From NCBI RefSeq assembly GCF_030296915.1, contig NZ_AP028031.1, positions 911,001 to 975,000 of the forward strand: a stretch of DNA of 64,000 bases, read 5' to 3'. Below are positions 33,045 through 41,779 of this stretch, piece after piece. A program made the position numbers and the translations under genes. This DNA comes from Anaerostipes hadrus ATCC 29173 = JCM 17467. GTDB taxonomy: Bacteria > Bacillota > Clostridia > Lachnospirales > Lachnospiraceae. A model generated the notes under the pieces. It was not told the origin of the DNA and did no database searches. It was given only the letters and a program-made list of their open reading frames with translations. The first letter of the stretch is position 1. Every line of letters starts with the position of its first letter.

Positions 33045-33707
33045 ATGTATAGTATTGCGATTGATGGACCAGCAGGAGCAGGAAAAAGCACGATTGCAAA
33101 AACAATTGCAAAGAAATTAGAATTTATTTATGTGGATACAGGAGCAATGTACCGTGCGATGGCTCTTTATTTCATCAGACATGAGATCGATCCAAAGGAT
33201 GAAGAGGCAATCAACAAAGCATGTCCAGATATTCATGTAAGTATCAACTATGAAGATGGAGTGCAGCAGGTGTTATTAAACGGGGAAAATGTAAATGGAC
33301 TGATCCGTACCGAGGAAGTTGGAAATATGGCTTCGAAGACATCTGCATATAAAATGGTAAGAGCAACACTATTAGATCTTCAGAGAGATCTTGCCAAGAC
33401 GGCTAATATCTTAATGGATGGAAGAGATATCGGAACAAACGTACTGCCAAATGCCGATTTAAAGATTTATTTAACTGCATCATCTAAAGTAAGAGCCGAG
33501 CGCCGCTACAAAGAATTGGTAGAAAAAGGTGTAGAGGCTGATTTCGATAAGATTGAGGAAGATATCATTATCCGTGACCGTCAGGATATGGAACGTGAGA
33601 TCGCACCGCTAAAACAGGCAGAAGATGCAGTGCTGGTTGATTCTTCTGATATGACGATCGAAGAAGTTGTTGATGCGATCGTTGCAGAATTTGAAAAAGT
33701 AAAATAA
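33045..33707 (+). CDS. cmk: (d)CMP kinase
   Basis: 220-residue cytidylate kinase, making CDP/dCDP from CMP/dCMP. P-loop GPAGAGKST at 6-14, then YVDTGAMYRAMALYF, the NMP-binding region with LLDLQRDLA, LMDGRDIGTNVLPNADLKIYL, and the lid RRYKELVEKG ... IIIRDRQDMEREIAPLK. SD AGGAGG. 33 bp after the HI0933-type gene and followed closely by ispH-rpsA: a conserved clostridial cluster. Confidence 0.97.
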   Translation: MYSIAIDGPAGAGKSTIAKTIAKKLEFIYVDTGAMYRAMALYFIRHEIDPKDEEAINKACPDIHVSINYEDGVQQVLLNGENVNGLIRTEEVGNMASKTSAYKMVRATLLDLQRDLAKTANILMDGRDIGTNVLPNADLKIYLTASSKVRAERRYKELVEKGVEADFDKIEEDIIIRDRQDMEREIAPLKQAEDAVLVDSSDMTIEEVVDAIVAEFEKVK

Positions 33708-33740
33708 TAAAAAGTTTATTTGCAAGCAGTGAGGATAAAG

Positions 33741-35639
33741 ATGGAAGTTATTTTAGCAAAAACAGCAGGGTTTTGTTTTGGCGTGAAGCGTGCTGTTGAC
33801 ACTGTATATAAAGAAGCAGGAAAGAAAAATGTATACACATACGGGCCGATCATTCACAATTCAGAGGTTGTTAATGATCTGAAGAAAAAGGGCGTGGAAG
33901 TGATCAATTCCAGAGAAGAATTAGAAGCTTTGGAAGAAGGAACGGTTATCATACGTTCCCATGGAGTTGCGAGAGAAATTTATGATCTGATCCATGAAAA
34001 AGGATTGGAATTAGTTGATGCAACATGTCCATTTGTCAGAAAGATCCATAAGATCGTAGAGAAAGCGGGCAACGATGGTGATCAGGTGATCATCGTTGGA
34101 AGTGAGCACCACCCAGAAGTTCAGGGAATCAAAGGATGGTGTACTGGAGAAGTGCATATTATCTCAGATGCAGAGCAGTTTGAAGGGATCAATCTTAACA
34201 AGCCGACGACTCTTGTATCACAAACGACATTTAATTACAAGAAATTTCAAGATTTAGTTGAAATTCTGAATAAAAAGGGTTATGATATAGGAGTATGTAA
34301 TACAATATGTAATGCCACGGAAGAGCGTCAACTGGAAGCAAAGTCTATCGCTAAGGGTGTAGATGCAATGGTTGTGATCGGAGATAAGCAAAGCTCCAAC
34401 AGCCAGAAGTTATATGAGATTAGTAAGAAAGAGTGTGAGAACACCTTTTTTGTGCAGACACTTAGAGACCTGGATTTGAAACTTTTTGAATCGACTGGTA
34501 AGGTAGGTATTACAGCGGGGGCCTCAACCCCACAGAAAATTATCAAGGAGGTTCATGCTAGCATGACAGAAAAGAGTTTTGAAGAATTATTAGAGGAAAG
34601 TTTTGTGACAATTCACAACGGAGAGGTAGTGAAAGGTACAGTTATCGATGTGAAACCAGATGAGATCATCTTAAACATCGGATACAAAGCAGATGGTATC
34701 TTAACAAGAAGTGAATACTCTAATGATTCAGCCAACGTAGATTTAACAACTGTTGCTAAAGTTGGTGATACTATGGAGACTAAGGTATTAAAAGTGAATG
34801 ATGGAGAAGGACAGGTTCTTCTTACTTATAAGAGATTAGCAGCTGAAAAAGGAAACAAACGTTTAGAAGAAGCTTTCGAGAATAAAGAAGTCTTAAAAGC
34901 ACCTGTAGCTCAGGTTTTAGATGGTGGATTAAGCGTACTGATCGAAGAAGCACGTGTATTCATCCCTGCAAGCTTAGTTTCTGATTCTTATGAAAGAGAC
35001 TTAAAGAAATACGAAGGACAGGAAATCGAATTCGTTATCAGCGAGTTCAACCCTCGTAAGAGAAGAGTCATCGGAGACCGCAAACAGTTATTAGTAGCTG
35101 CTAAGAAAGAAAAACAGAAAGAATTATTCGAGAAGATCGAAGCAGGAATGAAAGTAGAAGGAGTTGTTAAGAATGTAACAGACTTCGGTGCATTCATCGA
35201 TTTAGGTGGAGCAGACGGACTTCTTCACATTTCTGAAATGTCTTGGGGACGTGTTGAAAACCCTAAGAAGGTCTTCAATATTGGAGATAAAGTAACAGTT
35301 CTGATCAAGGATATTCAGGGAGAAAAGATTGCATTAAGCTTAAAATTCCCAGAAGAGAATCCATGGTTAAAAGCAGAAGAGAAATACAAAGTAGGAAGTG
35401 TTGTAACAGGTAAAGTTGCACGTATGACAGATTTCGGAGCATTCGTTGAGTTAGAATCAGGAATCGATGCACTTCTTCACGTTTCTCAGATCGCAAAAGA
35501 ACATATCGACAAACCATCTGACGTATTAAGCGTTGGACAGGAAATCGAAGCTAAAGTAGTTGACTTCAAGAAAGACGATAAGAAGATCAGCTTAAGTATG
35601 AAAGCATTAGCTAACGAAGAAGAAAAAACAGAAGAATAA
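33741..35639 (+). CDS. ispH: HMBPP reductase IspH fused to ribosomal protein S1-type domains
   Basis: 632-residue fusion. Residues 1-285 are IspH, the [4Fe-4S] enzyme that makes IPP/DMAPP at the end of the MEP pathway. Its three cluster cysteines are C12 (GFCFGV), C96 (ATCPFV) and C190 (NTICNATEERQ). Residues 294-625 hold four S1 RNA-binding repeats, the last two very typical (TDFGAFIDLGGADGLLHISE and TDFGAFVELESGIDALLHVS). Such IspH-S1 fusions are common in Clostridia and may supply the ribosomal S1 function. The frame is open from TTG 33720, but GAGG followed by the ATG at 33741 gives the family N-terminus MEVILAKTAGFC. It is followed by a terminator. Confidence 0.96.
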   Translation: MEVILAKTAGFCFGVKRAVDTVYKEAGKKNVYTYGPIIHNSEVVNDLKKKGVEVINSREELEALEEGTVIIRSHGVAREIYDLIHEKGLELVDATCPFVRKIHKIVEKAGNDGDQVIIVGSEHHPEVQGIKGWCTGEVHIISDAEQFEGINLNKPTTLVSQTTFNYKKFQDLVEILNKKGYDIGVCNTICNATEERQLEAKSIAKGVDAMVVIGDKQSSNSQKLYEISKKECENTFFVQTLRDLDLKLFESTGKVGITAGASTPQKIIKEVHASMTEKSFEELLEESFVTIHNGEVVKGTVIDVKPDEIILNIGYKADGILTRSEYSNDSANVDLTTVAKVGDTMETKVLKVNDGEGQVLLTYKRLAAEKGNKRLEEAFENKEVLKAPVAQVLDGGLSVLIEEARVFIPASLVSDSYERDLKKYEGQEIEFVISEFNPRKRRVIGDRKQLLVAAKKEKQKELFEKIEAGMKVEGVVKNVTDFGAFIDLGGADGLLHISEMSWGRVENPKKVFNIGDKVTVLIKDIQGEKIALSLKFPEENPWLKAEEKYKVGSVVTGKVARMTDFGAFVELESGIDALLHVSQIAKEHIDKPSDVLSVGQEIEAKVVDFKKDDKKISLSMKALANEEEKTEE

Positions 35640-35650
35640 GATCTTTATCA

Positions 35651-35688
35651 AAGAATCCTGATTTTTATAAATCAGGGTTCTTTTTTCG
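35651..35688 (+). terminator. Intrinsic terminator after ispH-rpsA
   Basis: AAGAATCCTGATTT (35651-35664) and AAATCAGGGTTCTT (35669-35682), 14 bp with a G-U pair and a 4-nt loop, then TTTT. Confidence 0.9.
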
Positions 35689-35696
35689 TACAAGTA

Positions 35697-35725
35697 TTGT
35701 AAAAAAACAAGTTTTGCGATATAAT
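35697..35725 (+). promoter_or_regulatory. Promoter of pyc
   Basis: TTGTAA (35697-35702), 17 bp, TATAAT (35720-35725). Confidence 0.7.
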
Positions 35726-35780
35726 CAGTTTTAAAAATACATTTTTTTAAAATGATAAACCTCGAAAAGGAGTTATGACC

Positions 35781-38700
35781 ATGGAATTAAAGAAGTTTAA
35801 AAAAGTATTGGTTGCAAACCGTGGTGAGATTGCGATCCGAGTTTTCCGAGCTTTAAATGAACTTGGAATTACAACGGTTGGTGTCTTTTCAAAAGAAGAC
35901 CGTTATGCCTTATTCCGTTCTAAAGCTGATGAATCTTATCAGTTGAATCCGGACAAAGGACCAATCGATGCCTATCTTGACATCAATACGATCATTCGTA
36001 TTGCAAAAGAGAAGAACGTAGATGCAATTCATCCAGGTTATGGATTTTTATCAGAGAATCCTGACTTTGTAGATGCCTGTGAGAAGAATGGAATCACATT
36101 TATCGGACCATCCTCAAGCTTAATGCGTAAGATGGGAGATAAGATTTCTTCCAAACAGATGGCAATTGAAGCTGATGTTCCAATCATTCCTGGTGTAGAC
36201 CATGCGGTTCACGGACTGGAAGAAGTGACTAAGATTGCGAACCAAGTTGGATATCCTGTAATGTTAAAGGCTTCCAATGGTGGTGGAGGACGTGGAATGC
36301 GTATCGTTCATTCAGCCGAAGAGATGCCAAAAGAATATGCAGAAGCAAGAGATGAATCCAAGAAAGCATTTGGAGACGATCAGATTTTCGTTGAAAAATA
36401 CTTAAAGAGTCCAAAACATATCGAGGTTCAGATCATTGGTGACCAGTATGGACATGTTGTTCATTTATATGACCGTGACTGCTCTGTACAGAGAAGACAT
36501 CAGAAGGTTGTAGAATATGCACCAGCATTCAGCGTGCCAGAAGAAGTAAGACAGCAGATTTTTGAAGCATCTATCCGTCTTGCAAAACATGTAGGATATA
36601 AGAATGCTGGAACATTAGAGTTCCTGGTAGATGCAGATAATAATGCATACTTTATCGAGATGAACCCTCGTGTACAGGTAGAACATACGATCACAGAGAT
36701 GGTAACAGGAATCGATATCGTACAGACACAGGTTCTTGTAGCAGAAGGATATTCTTTAGATTCTGAAGAGATCGGTATTGGATCTCAGGAGGAAGTGACA
36801 TGTAATGGATACTCTATTCAGACACGTATCACAACAGAAGATCCAATGAATAACTTCCTGCCAGACACAGGTAAGATCACGGTATATCGTTCTGGAGCTG
36901 GTAACGGTATTCGATTAGATGGTGGTAACGCATATGCAGGAGCAGAGATTACACCATACTATGACAGCTTATTGGTAAAAGCGATCTCTCATGATCGTAC
37001 ATTTGGAAGAGCGGTTGACAAATCTATCCGTGTATTAAAAGAGATTCGTATTCGTGGAGTTAAGACAAATATCCCATTCTTGATCAATGTATTAAATAAT
37101 GAGACATTCCGTGAGGGAAGATGCTATACAACATTTATTGAAGAAACGCCAGAATTATTCTTACTTCCAGAAAGTCAGGACAGAGCAACAAAGATCCTTG
37201 AATTTTTAGGAAATAAGATGGTGAATGTGCAGAAAGCCGTTCTTGACAAACCAGATTTTGAAGCAAGAATTCTTCCAAAGTATGATACAGAGAAGAAGAT
37301 TTATGGTTCCAGAGACAAGTTCTTAGAGATGGGAGCTAAAGACTTCACACAGAGCCTGTTAAATGAGAAGAGATTACTGATCACAGATACAACAATGCGT
37401 GATGCACAGCAGTCTTTAATGGCAACACGTATGAGAACAAAAGATCTGATCGGAGCATCTGATGCGACAAACGCATTTATGGAGAATGCATTCTCTGTAG
37501 AGGCATGGGGTGGGGCTACTTATGATACAGCTTATCGTTTCTTAAAAGAGTCTCCATGGAAGAGATTAAAATTATTAAGACAACATATGCCAAATACATT
37601 GATCCAGATGTTACTTCGAGCATCCAATGCTGTAGGATACAGCAACTATCCAGATAATGTTGTTAAGAAATTCATCGAAGAAGCATCACAAAAAGGTGTA
37701 GATGTGTTCCGTATTTTCGACAGCTTAAACTGGGTTGAGAATATGAAGATGCCGATCGAGACAGCATTAAAGACAGGTAAGATCGTAGAAGGAACGATCT
37801 GCTACACAGGAGATATCACAGATCCAAACGAGACAAAATATACATTAGATTACTATGTAAAGAAAGCCAAAGAATTAGAAAGCTTAGGTGTTCATATCTT
37901 TACGATCAAAGATATGGCAGGTCTTGTAAAACCATATGCAGCGAAGAAACTTATTAGTGCATTAAAAGAAGAATTAAATATTCCAGTTAATCTTCATACA
38001 CATGATTCTACTGGAAATGGTGTCAGCACATTATTAATGGCATCTGAAGCAGGACTAGATATCGCTGACTGTGCGATTGGTTCTATGAGTTCTATGACAA
38101 GTAACCCATGTATGAATTCATTAGTAGAAGCATTAAAAGGAACAGAGCGAGATACAGGACTTAATCCAGATGAATTAACAGAATTAAGTCAGTACTATGC
38201 AAGAATCCGTCCAATCTACAAACAGTTTGAGAGCGGAATGGATGCGCCAAATACAGAGATTTACAAATATGAGATTCCAGGTGGACAGTACTCTAATCTG
38301 TTAGCACAGGTAAAAGAAATGGGTGCAGCGGAAGACTTTGAAGAGATCAAAGGTTTATATAAAGATGCGAACCAGCTGCTTGGAAATATCGTTAAAGTAA
38401 CACCATCATCTAAAGTTGTTGGAGACTTTGCGATCTTTATGTTCAAGAATGGATTAACAAAAGAGAATATCTTAGAAGTTGGTAAAGATTTATCTTATCC
38501 AGATTCTGTTGTAGAATATTTTGAAGGTATGATCGGACAGCCAGAAGGTGGATTCCCAGAAGAATTACAGAAGATCGTATTAAAAGATAAGAAACCGATT
38601 GATGTGCGTCCAGGAAGTTTATTACCAGATGAAGATTTTGATTATATCGCAAAGGGATTAAAAGAAAACTTCTATACAGAGAATATGGAAGATCCAGATG

Positions 38701-39242
38701 TCTTAAGTCAGAAGACATTAAGCTATGCGTTATATCCAAAAGTATATGAAGATTACTGTAGACATTTTGAGGCTTACAATGATGTAACAGGACTTGAAAG
38801 TCACGTATATTTCTATGGATTAAGAAAAGGTGAAGAGACAACACTGAAATTAGATGAAGGTAAATATCTGATCATCAAATTTATCGATATGACAGAGCCT
38901 GATGAAGATGGATACCGACTGTTAGACTTTGAAGTAAATGGATCTATCCGTGAGATCAAAGTTCTTGATAAGAATTTAGAGGTTAAGACAGACCGAAGAG
39001 TTAAAGCAGATAAATCTAATCCTGCACATCTTGGATCCACAATTCCAGGAACAGTTGGTAAAGTTCTTGTCAATGAAGGTGATGAGGTCACAGTGAATAT
39101 GCCGCTGATGACAGTTGAAGCTATGAAGATGGAGACAACTGTTGTTTCTACCGTCAATGGTAAAGTTGATAAGATCTATGTCAAAGAAGGAGAACAGGTA
39201 AATCAGGAAGATCTGTTAATCTCTTTTGAAATTGATGAATAG
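35781..39242 (+). CDS. pyc: Pyruvate carboxylase
   Basis: 1153-residue single-chain, biotin-dependent enzyme that carboxylates pyruvate to oxaloacetate. Domains in order: biotin carboxylase (about 1-455; ATP-grasp GGGGRGMRIV, catalytic EMNPRVQVEHT), carboxyltransferase TIM barrel (about 530-800; metal/substrate motif LITDTTMRDAQQSLMATR, HTHDSTGNG), allosteric/linker PycB part, and C-terminal biotin carrier (about 1080-1153) with biotinyl K1116 in VEAMKMETTV. The first ATG (35775) is 2 bp from the SD AAAGGAG; the ATG at 35781 has normal spacing. Monocistronic between promoter and terminator. Confidence 0.97.
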   Translation: MELKKFKKVLVANRGEIAIRVFRALNELGITTVGVFSKEDRYALFRSKADESYQLNPDKGPIDAYLDINTIIRIAKEKNVDAIHPGYGFLSENPDFVDACEKNGITFIGPSSSLMRKMGDKISSKQMAIEADVPIIPGVDHAVHGLEEVTKIANQVGYPVMLKASNGGGGRGMRIVHSAEEMPKEYAEARDESKKAFGDDQIFVEKYLKSPKHIEVQIIGDQYGHVVHLYDRDCSVQRRHQKVVEYAPAFSVPEEVRQQIFEASIRLAKHVGYKNAGTLEFLVDADNNAYFIEMNPRVQVEHTITEMVTGIDIVQTQVLVAEGYSLDSEEIGIGSQEEVTCNGYSIQTRITTEDPMNNFLPDTGKITVYRSGAGNGIRLDGGNAYAGAEITPYYDSLLVKAISHDRTFGRAVDKSIRVLKEIRIRGVKTNIPFLINVLNNETFREGRCYTTFIEETPELFLLPESQDRATKILEFLGNKMVNVQKAVLDKPDFEARILPKYDTEKKIYGSRDKFLEMGAKDFTQSLLNEKRLLITDTTMRDAQQSLMATRMRTKDLIGASDATNAFMENAFSVEAWGGATYDTAYRFLKESPWKRLKLLRQHMPNTLIQMLLRASNAVGYSNYPDNVVKKFIEEASQKGVDVFRIFDSLNWVENMKMPIETALKTGKIVEGTICYTGDITDPNETKYTLDYYVKKAKELESLGVHIFTIKDMAGLVKPYAAKKLISALKEELNIPVNLHTHDSTGNGVSTLLMASEAGLDIADCAIGSMSSMTSNPCMNSLVEALKGTERDTGLNPDELTELSQYYARIRPIYKQFESGMDAPNTEIYKYEIPGGQYSNLLAQVKEMGAAEDFEEIKGLYKDANQLLGNIVKVTPSSKVVGDFAIFMFKNGLTKENILEVGKDLSYPDSVVEYFEGMIGQPEGGFPEELQKIVLKDKKPIDVRPGSLLPDEDFDYIAKGLKENFYTENMEDPDVLSQKTLSYALYPKVYEDYCRHFEAYNDVTGLESHVYFYGLRKGEETTLKLDEGKYLIIKFIDMTEPDEDGYRLLDFEVNGSIREIKVLDKNLEVKTDRRVKADKSNPAHLGSTIPGTVGKVLVNEGDEVTVNMPLMTVEAMKMETTVVSTVNGKVDKIYVKEGEQVNQEDLLISFEIDE

Positions 39243-39264
39243 AAATTGAATTAGATTTCATACT

Positions 39265-39300
39265 AAAGAAGGAAGTAAGAAGATGCTTCCTTCTTTTTTT
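39265..39300 (+). terminator. Intrinsic terminator after pyc
   Basis: AAAGAAGGAAG (39265-39275) and CTTCCTTCTTT (39286-39296) followed by TTTT. Confidence 0.9.
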
Positions 39301-39371
39301 AGTGCAAATTGCAGAGCATCGTTCTAAATAATAAAGATAAAAAATATGATACAGGAAGGTAAGATTTTGGT

Positions 39372-40022
39372 ATGAAAGATAATGAGAGACAAGAAATAGA
39401 AAAATTTGGACAGTTGCAGGAAAATGGGATTTTTACAATGACTATCATTGGTGAGATCGAAGGGCATCAGTTATCTGCACAAAATGCAAAGACAACAAAA
39501 TATGAACATATGATACCGGCTTTAGCAAAGGTTGAGCAGGATGAAAGTATAAAAGGAATCTTAATTTTGATCAATACGATCGGTGGAGATGTAGAATGTG
39601 GACTTGCGATCGCAGAGCTTATCGCATCTCTAAGCAAACCAACCGTATCGCTTGTTCTTGGAGGAAGTCATTCGATCGGAGTACCGCTTGCTGTGGCAGC
39701 AGATCATTCTTTTATTGTGAAAAGCGCAACAATGATGATTCATCCAGTGAGAAGTTCTGGAACATTTATCGGAGTTATTCAAAGTTATCGTAATATTGAA
39801 AAGATTCAAGATCGGATTACGACATTTATTAGTGATCATTGTAAAATGAAAAAGGAAAGAGTTGAAGAATTGATGCTTCATATTGGACAGCAGGTAAAAG
39901 ATGTTGGTATGATCCTTTCAGGGGAGGAGGCAGTGAAAGAAGGATTGATCGATGAGATGGGTGGAATAAAAGAAGCAACAGACAGATTGATTGAAATAAT
40001 TAATCAGTCTGAAAATAAATAG
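39372..40022 (+). CDS. ClpP/TepA-like serine protease
   Basis: 216-residue protein of the ClpP/crotonase fold, TepA (YmfB) branch. It has the ILILINTIGGDVECGLAIAELI stretch in two pieces, the nucleophile region LGGSHSIGVPLAVAADH with Ser, and a His in TMMIHPVRSSG. Related proteins process exported proteins or signal peptides; no signal peptide or membrane segment is visible here. SD AGGAAGGT at 39353-39360. In Firmicutes tepA is often directly before the ftsK/spoIIIE gene; here a hydrogenase gene lies between them. Confidence 0.85.
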   Translation: MKDNERQEIEKFGQLQENGIFTMTIIGEIEGHQLSAQNAKTTKYEHMIPALAKVEQDESIKGILILINTIGGDVECGLAIAELIASLSKPTVSLVLGGSHSIGVPLAVAADHSFIVKSATMMIHPVRSSGTFIGVIQSYRNIEKIQDRITTFISDHCKMKKERVEELMLHIGQQVKDVGMILSGEEAVKEGLIDEMGGIKEATDRLIEIINQSENK

Positions 40023-40144
40023 AAAATTTGAATAAAAAACAGATAATACCTTTATAAAATTCCTGTTTTGGTATATGATAAGAATAACAAGTATGTTAAA
40101 AAAAACACAAACTATCTTAAGGCATCATTAGAGGAGGGAATATC

Positions 40145-41632
40145 ATGAGAGGAATACAGACACCAGTTCGGAATGTGAGAAGAAGAATTTTCAAAGAGAT
40201 CGCAAAGTTTGGCTACGAACAAAGGAACCTACAGGATCTTGAAGATCTTCCATATGAGATCATACCTGGAGAAGTTGCAAAATATCGAGATAGCATTTAC
40301 AGAGAACGAGCGATCGTAGGTGAGAGATTGAGGCTTGCCATGGGAATGTCATTAAATCCAGCGGATAAACCAACAAGAATTACGAAAGAAATTGATGAGA
40401 GCAATATTTCAGAGAAATATTATGAGCCGCCACTTCTTCAGGTAATTCCATCTGCATGCAATGAATGTAAGGAGAAGGCATTTATTGTAGGAGAGCAGTG
40501 CCAGGGATGCATGGCACATCCGTGTATGGAAGTTTGTCCGAAGAAGGCAATTAGTTTTAAGGATGGATATTCTTATATCGATCAGGAAAAATGTATCAAA
40601 TGTGGACAATGTAAAAAGGTTTGTCCATATGGTGCGATTTATGAAAGAAAACGTCCTTGTGCAAATGCCTGTGGGGTTGGAGCGATTGAAACAGATTATG
40701 CAGGAAGAGCTAAGATCAATCCAGATAAATGTGTTTCTTGTGGTATGTGTATGGTAAATTGTCCGTTTGGAGCAATTGCAGATAAATCCCAGATTTACCA
40801 GTTGATCAAGGCAATGAACGAAGGTGCGGAAGTGATCGCGATCTTAGCACCTGCATTTGTCGGACAATTTGGACCAAAAGCAACGCCAAATAAGATTAAA
40901 GCTGCACTTTTTGATATTGGGTTTGCAGATGTGTGGGAAGTTGCAGTTGGAGCAGACGCAGGGGCACTAGAAGAGGCAAAGCATTATGTTCAAAGTGTAG
41001 CTACAGGGAAACTACCATTCTTGCTGACATCATGCTGCCCATCATGGTCTATGCTTGGAAAGAAATATTTTCCAGAGGTGATCGATGAAATTTCTAATGC
41101 ACTAACACCAATGGTAGCAACGGCAAGAGCGGCAAGGATTACATCTCCAAATGCAAAAATTGTTTTTGTAGGGCCATGTGTTGCCAAAAAGTTAGAAGCA
41201 TCCAGACGGACAGTGCGAAGTGAGGTCGATTTTGTGATCACATTTGAAGAACTGGCTGGAATGTTTGATGCGAAAGAAATTGATTTTAACACATATGAAA
41301 AAGAAGAAGAGTTAAATGATGCCTTTGGAGCAGGACGTGGGTATGCGGTTGCGAGCGGAGTAGCTGGAGCGATCAAGGCATGTATTGATGAATACTATCC
41401 TGGAACAGAAGTAAAGATCGATCATGTGGAAGGACTCGCAGAGTGTAAGAAGATGCTTCTACAGGCGAAAGCAGGGAAGAAAAAGGGCTATCTGATCGAA
41501 GGAATGGGATGTCCAGGTGGATGTGTTGCAGGAGCCGGAACTAATATACCTGTTGTGAAAGCACAAATTCAGGTTAAGAAATTTGTAAAAGAAGCGGAAG
41601 ATTTTGTACCTCCAGAAACTGCACAATATTAA
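40145..41632 (+). CDS. Monomeric [FeFe] hydrogenase with ferredoxin-type clusters
   Basis: 495 residues. An N-terminal unknown part (1-100) precedes a Cys-rich ferredoxin region (about 105-210) with several CxxCxxC...CP sets binding three to four [4Fe-4S] clusters. The catalytic H-cluster domain (about 225-480) has L1 TSCCPSW (C297, C298), L2 GPCVAKK (C345) and L3 EGMGCPGGC (C456, C460). All four ligands of the H-cluster cubane and the proton-transfer Cys are present. L2 has GPC where the well-studied enzymes have MPC, which points to the less-studied monomeric group (group B-like). Likely roles are ferredoxin-linked H2 production or H2/redox sensing. SD GAGGAGG. HydEFG maturases are not in the window. 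Confidence 0.9.
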   Translation: MRGIQTPVRNVRRRIFKEIAKFGYEQRNLQDLEDLPYEIIPGEVAKYRDSIYRERAIVGERLRLAMGMSLNPADKPTRITKEIDESNISEKYYEPPLLQVIPSACNECKEKAFIVGEQCQGCMAHPCMEVCPKKAISFKDGYSYIDQEKCIKCGQCKKVCPYGAIYERKRPCANACGVGAIETDYAGRAKINPDKCVSCGMCMVNCPFGAIADKSQIYQLIKAMNEGAEVIAILAPAFVGQFGPKATPNKIKAALFDIGFADVWEVAVGADAGALEEAKHYVQSVATGKLPFLLTSCCPSWSMLGKKYFPEVIDEISNALTPMVATARAARITSPNAKIVFVGPCVAKKLEASRRTVRSEVDFVITFEELAGMFDAKEIDFNTYEKEEELNDAFGAGRGYAVASGVAGAIKACIDEYYPGTEVKIDHVEGLAECKKMLLQAKAGKKKGYLIEGMGCPGGCVAGAGTNIPVVKAQIQVKKFVKEAEDFVPPETAQY

Positions 41633-41643
41633 GATGTTAAAAG

Positions 41644-41683
41644 AAAAGGGAAATGTATGGGAGATAAATACATTTCCCTTTTT
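41644..41683 (+). terminator. Intrinsic terminator after the hydrogenase gene
   Basis: AAAAGGGAAATGTAT (41644-41658) pairs perfectly with ATACATTTCCCTTTT (41668-41682): a 15-bp stem. Confidence 0.9.
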
Positions 41684-41694
41684 CACGGTGGGAC

Positions 41695-41762
41695 TTGCGT
41701 ATTTTGATAATTAATTGTAAAATAAGAAAATACGCAGATTATGTATACAAAATGTATACAAA
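41695..41762 (+). promoter_or_regulatory. Promoter of ftsK with tandem TGTATACA palindromes
   Basis: TTGCGT (41695-41700), 17 bp, TAAAAT (41718-41723). Downstream, ATGTATACAAA occurs twice in exact tandem (41741-41751, 41752-41762), each copy holding the 8-bp palindrome TGTATACA. The 11-bp period puts both on one face of the helix in the 5' leader, right before the SD at 41763-41769, as expected of an operator. Confidence 0.55.
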
Positions 41763-41779
41763 GAGAGGTAACAATTTCT

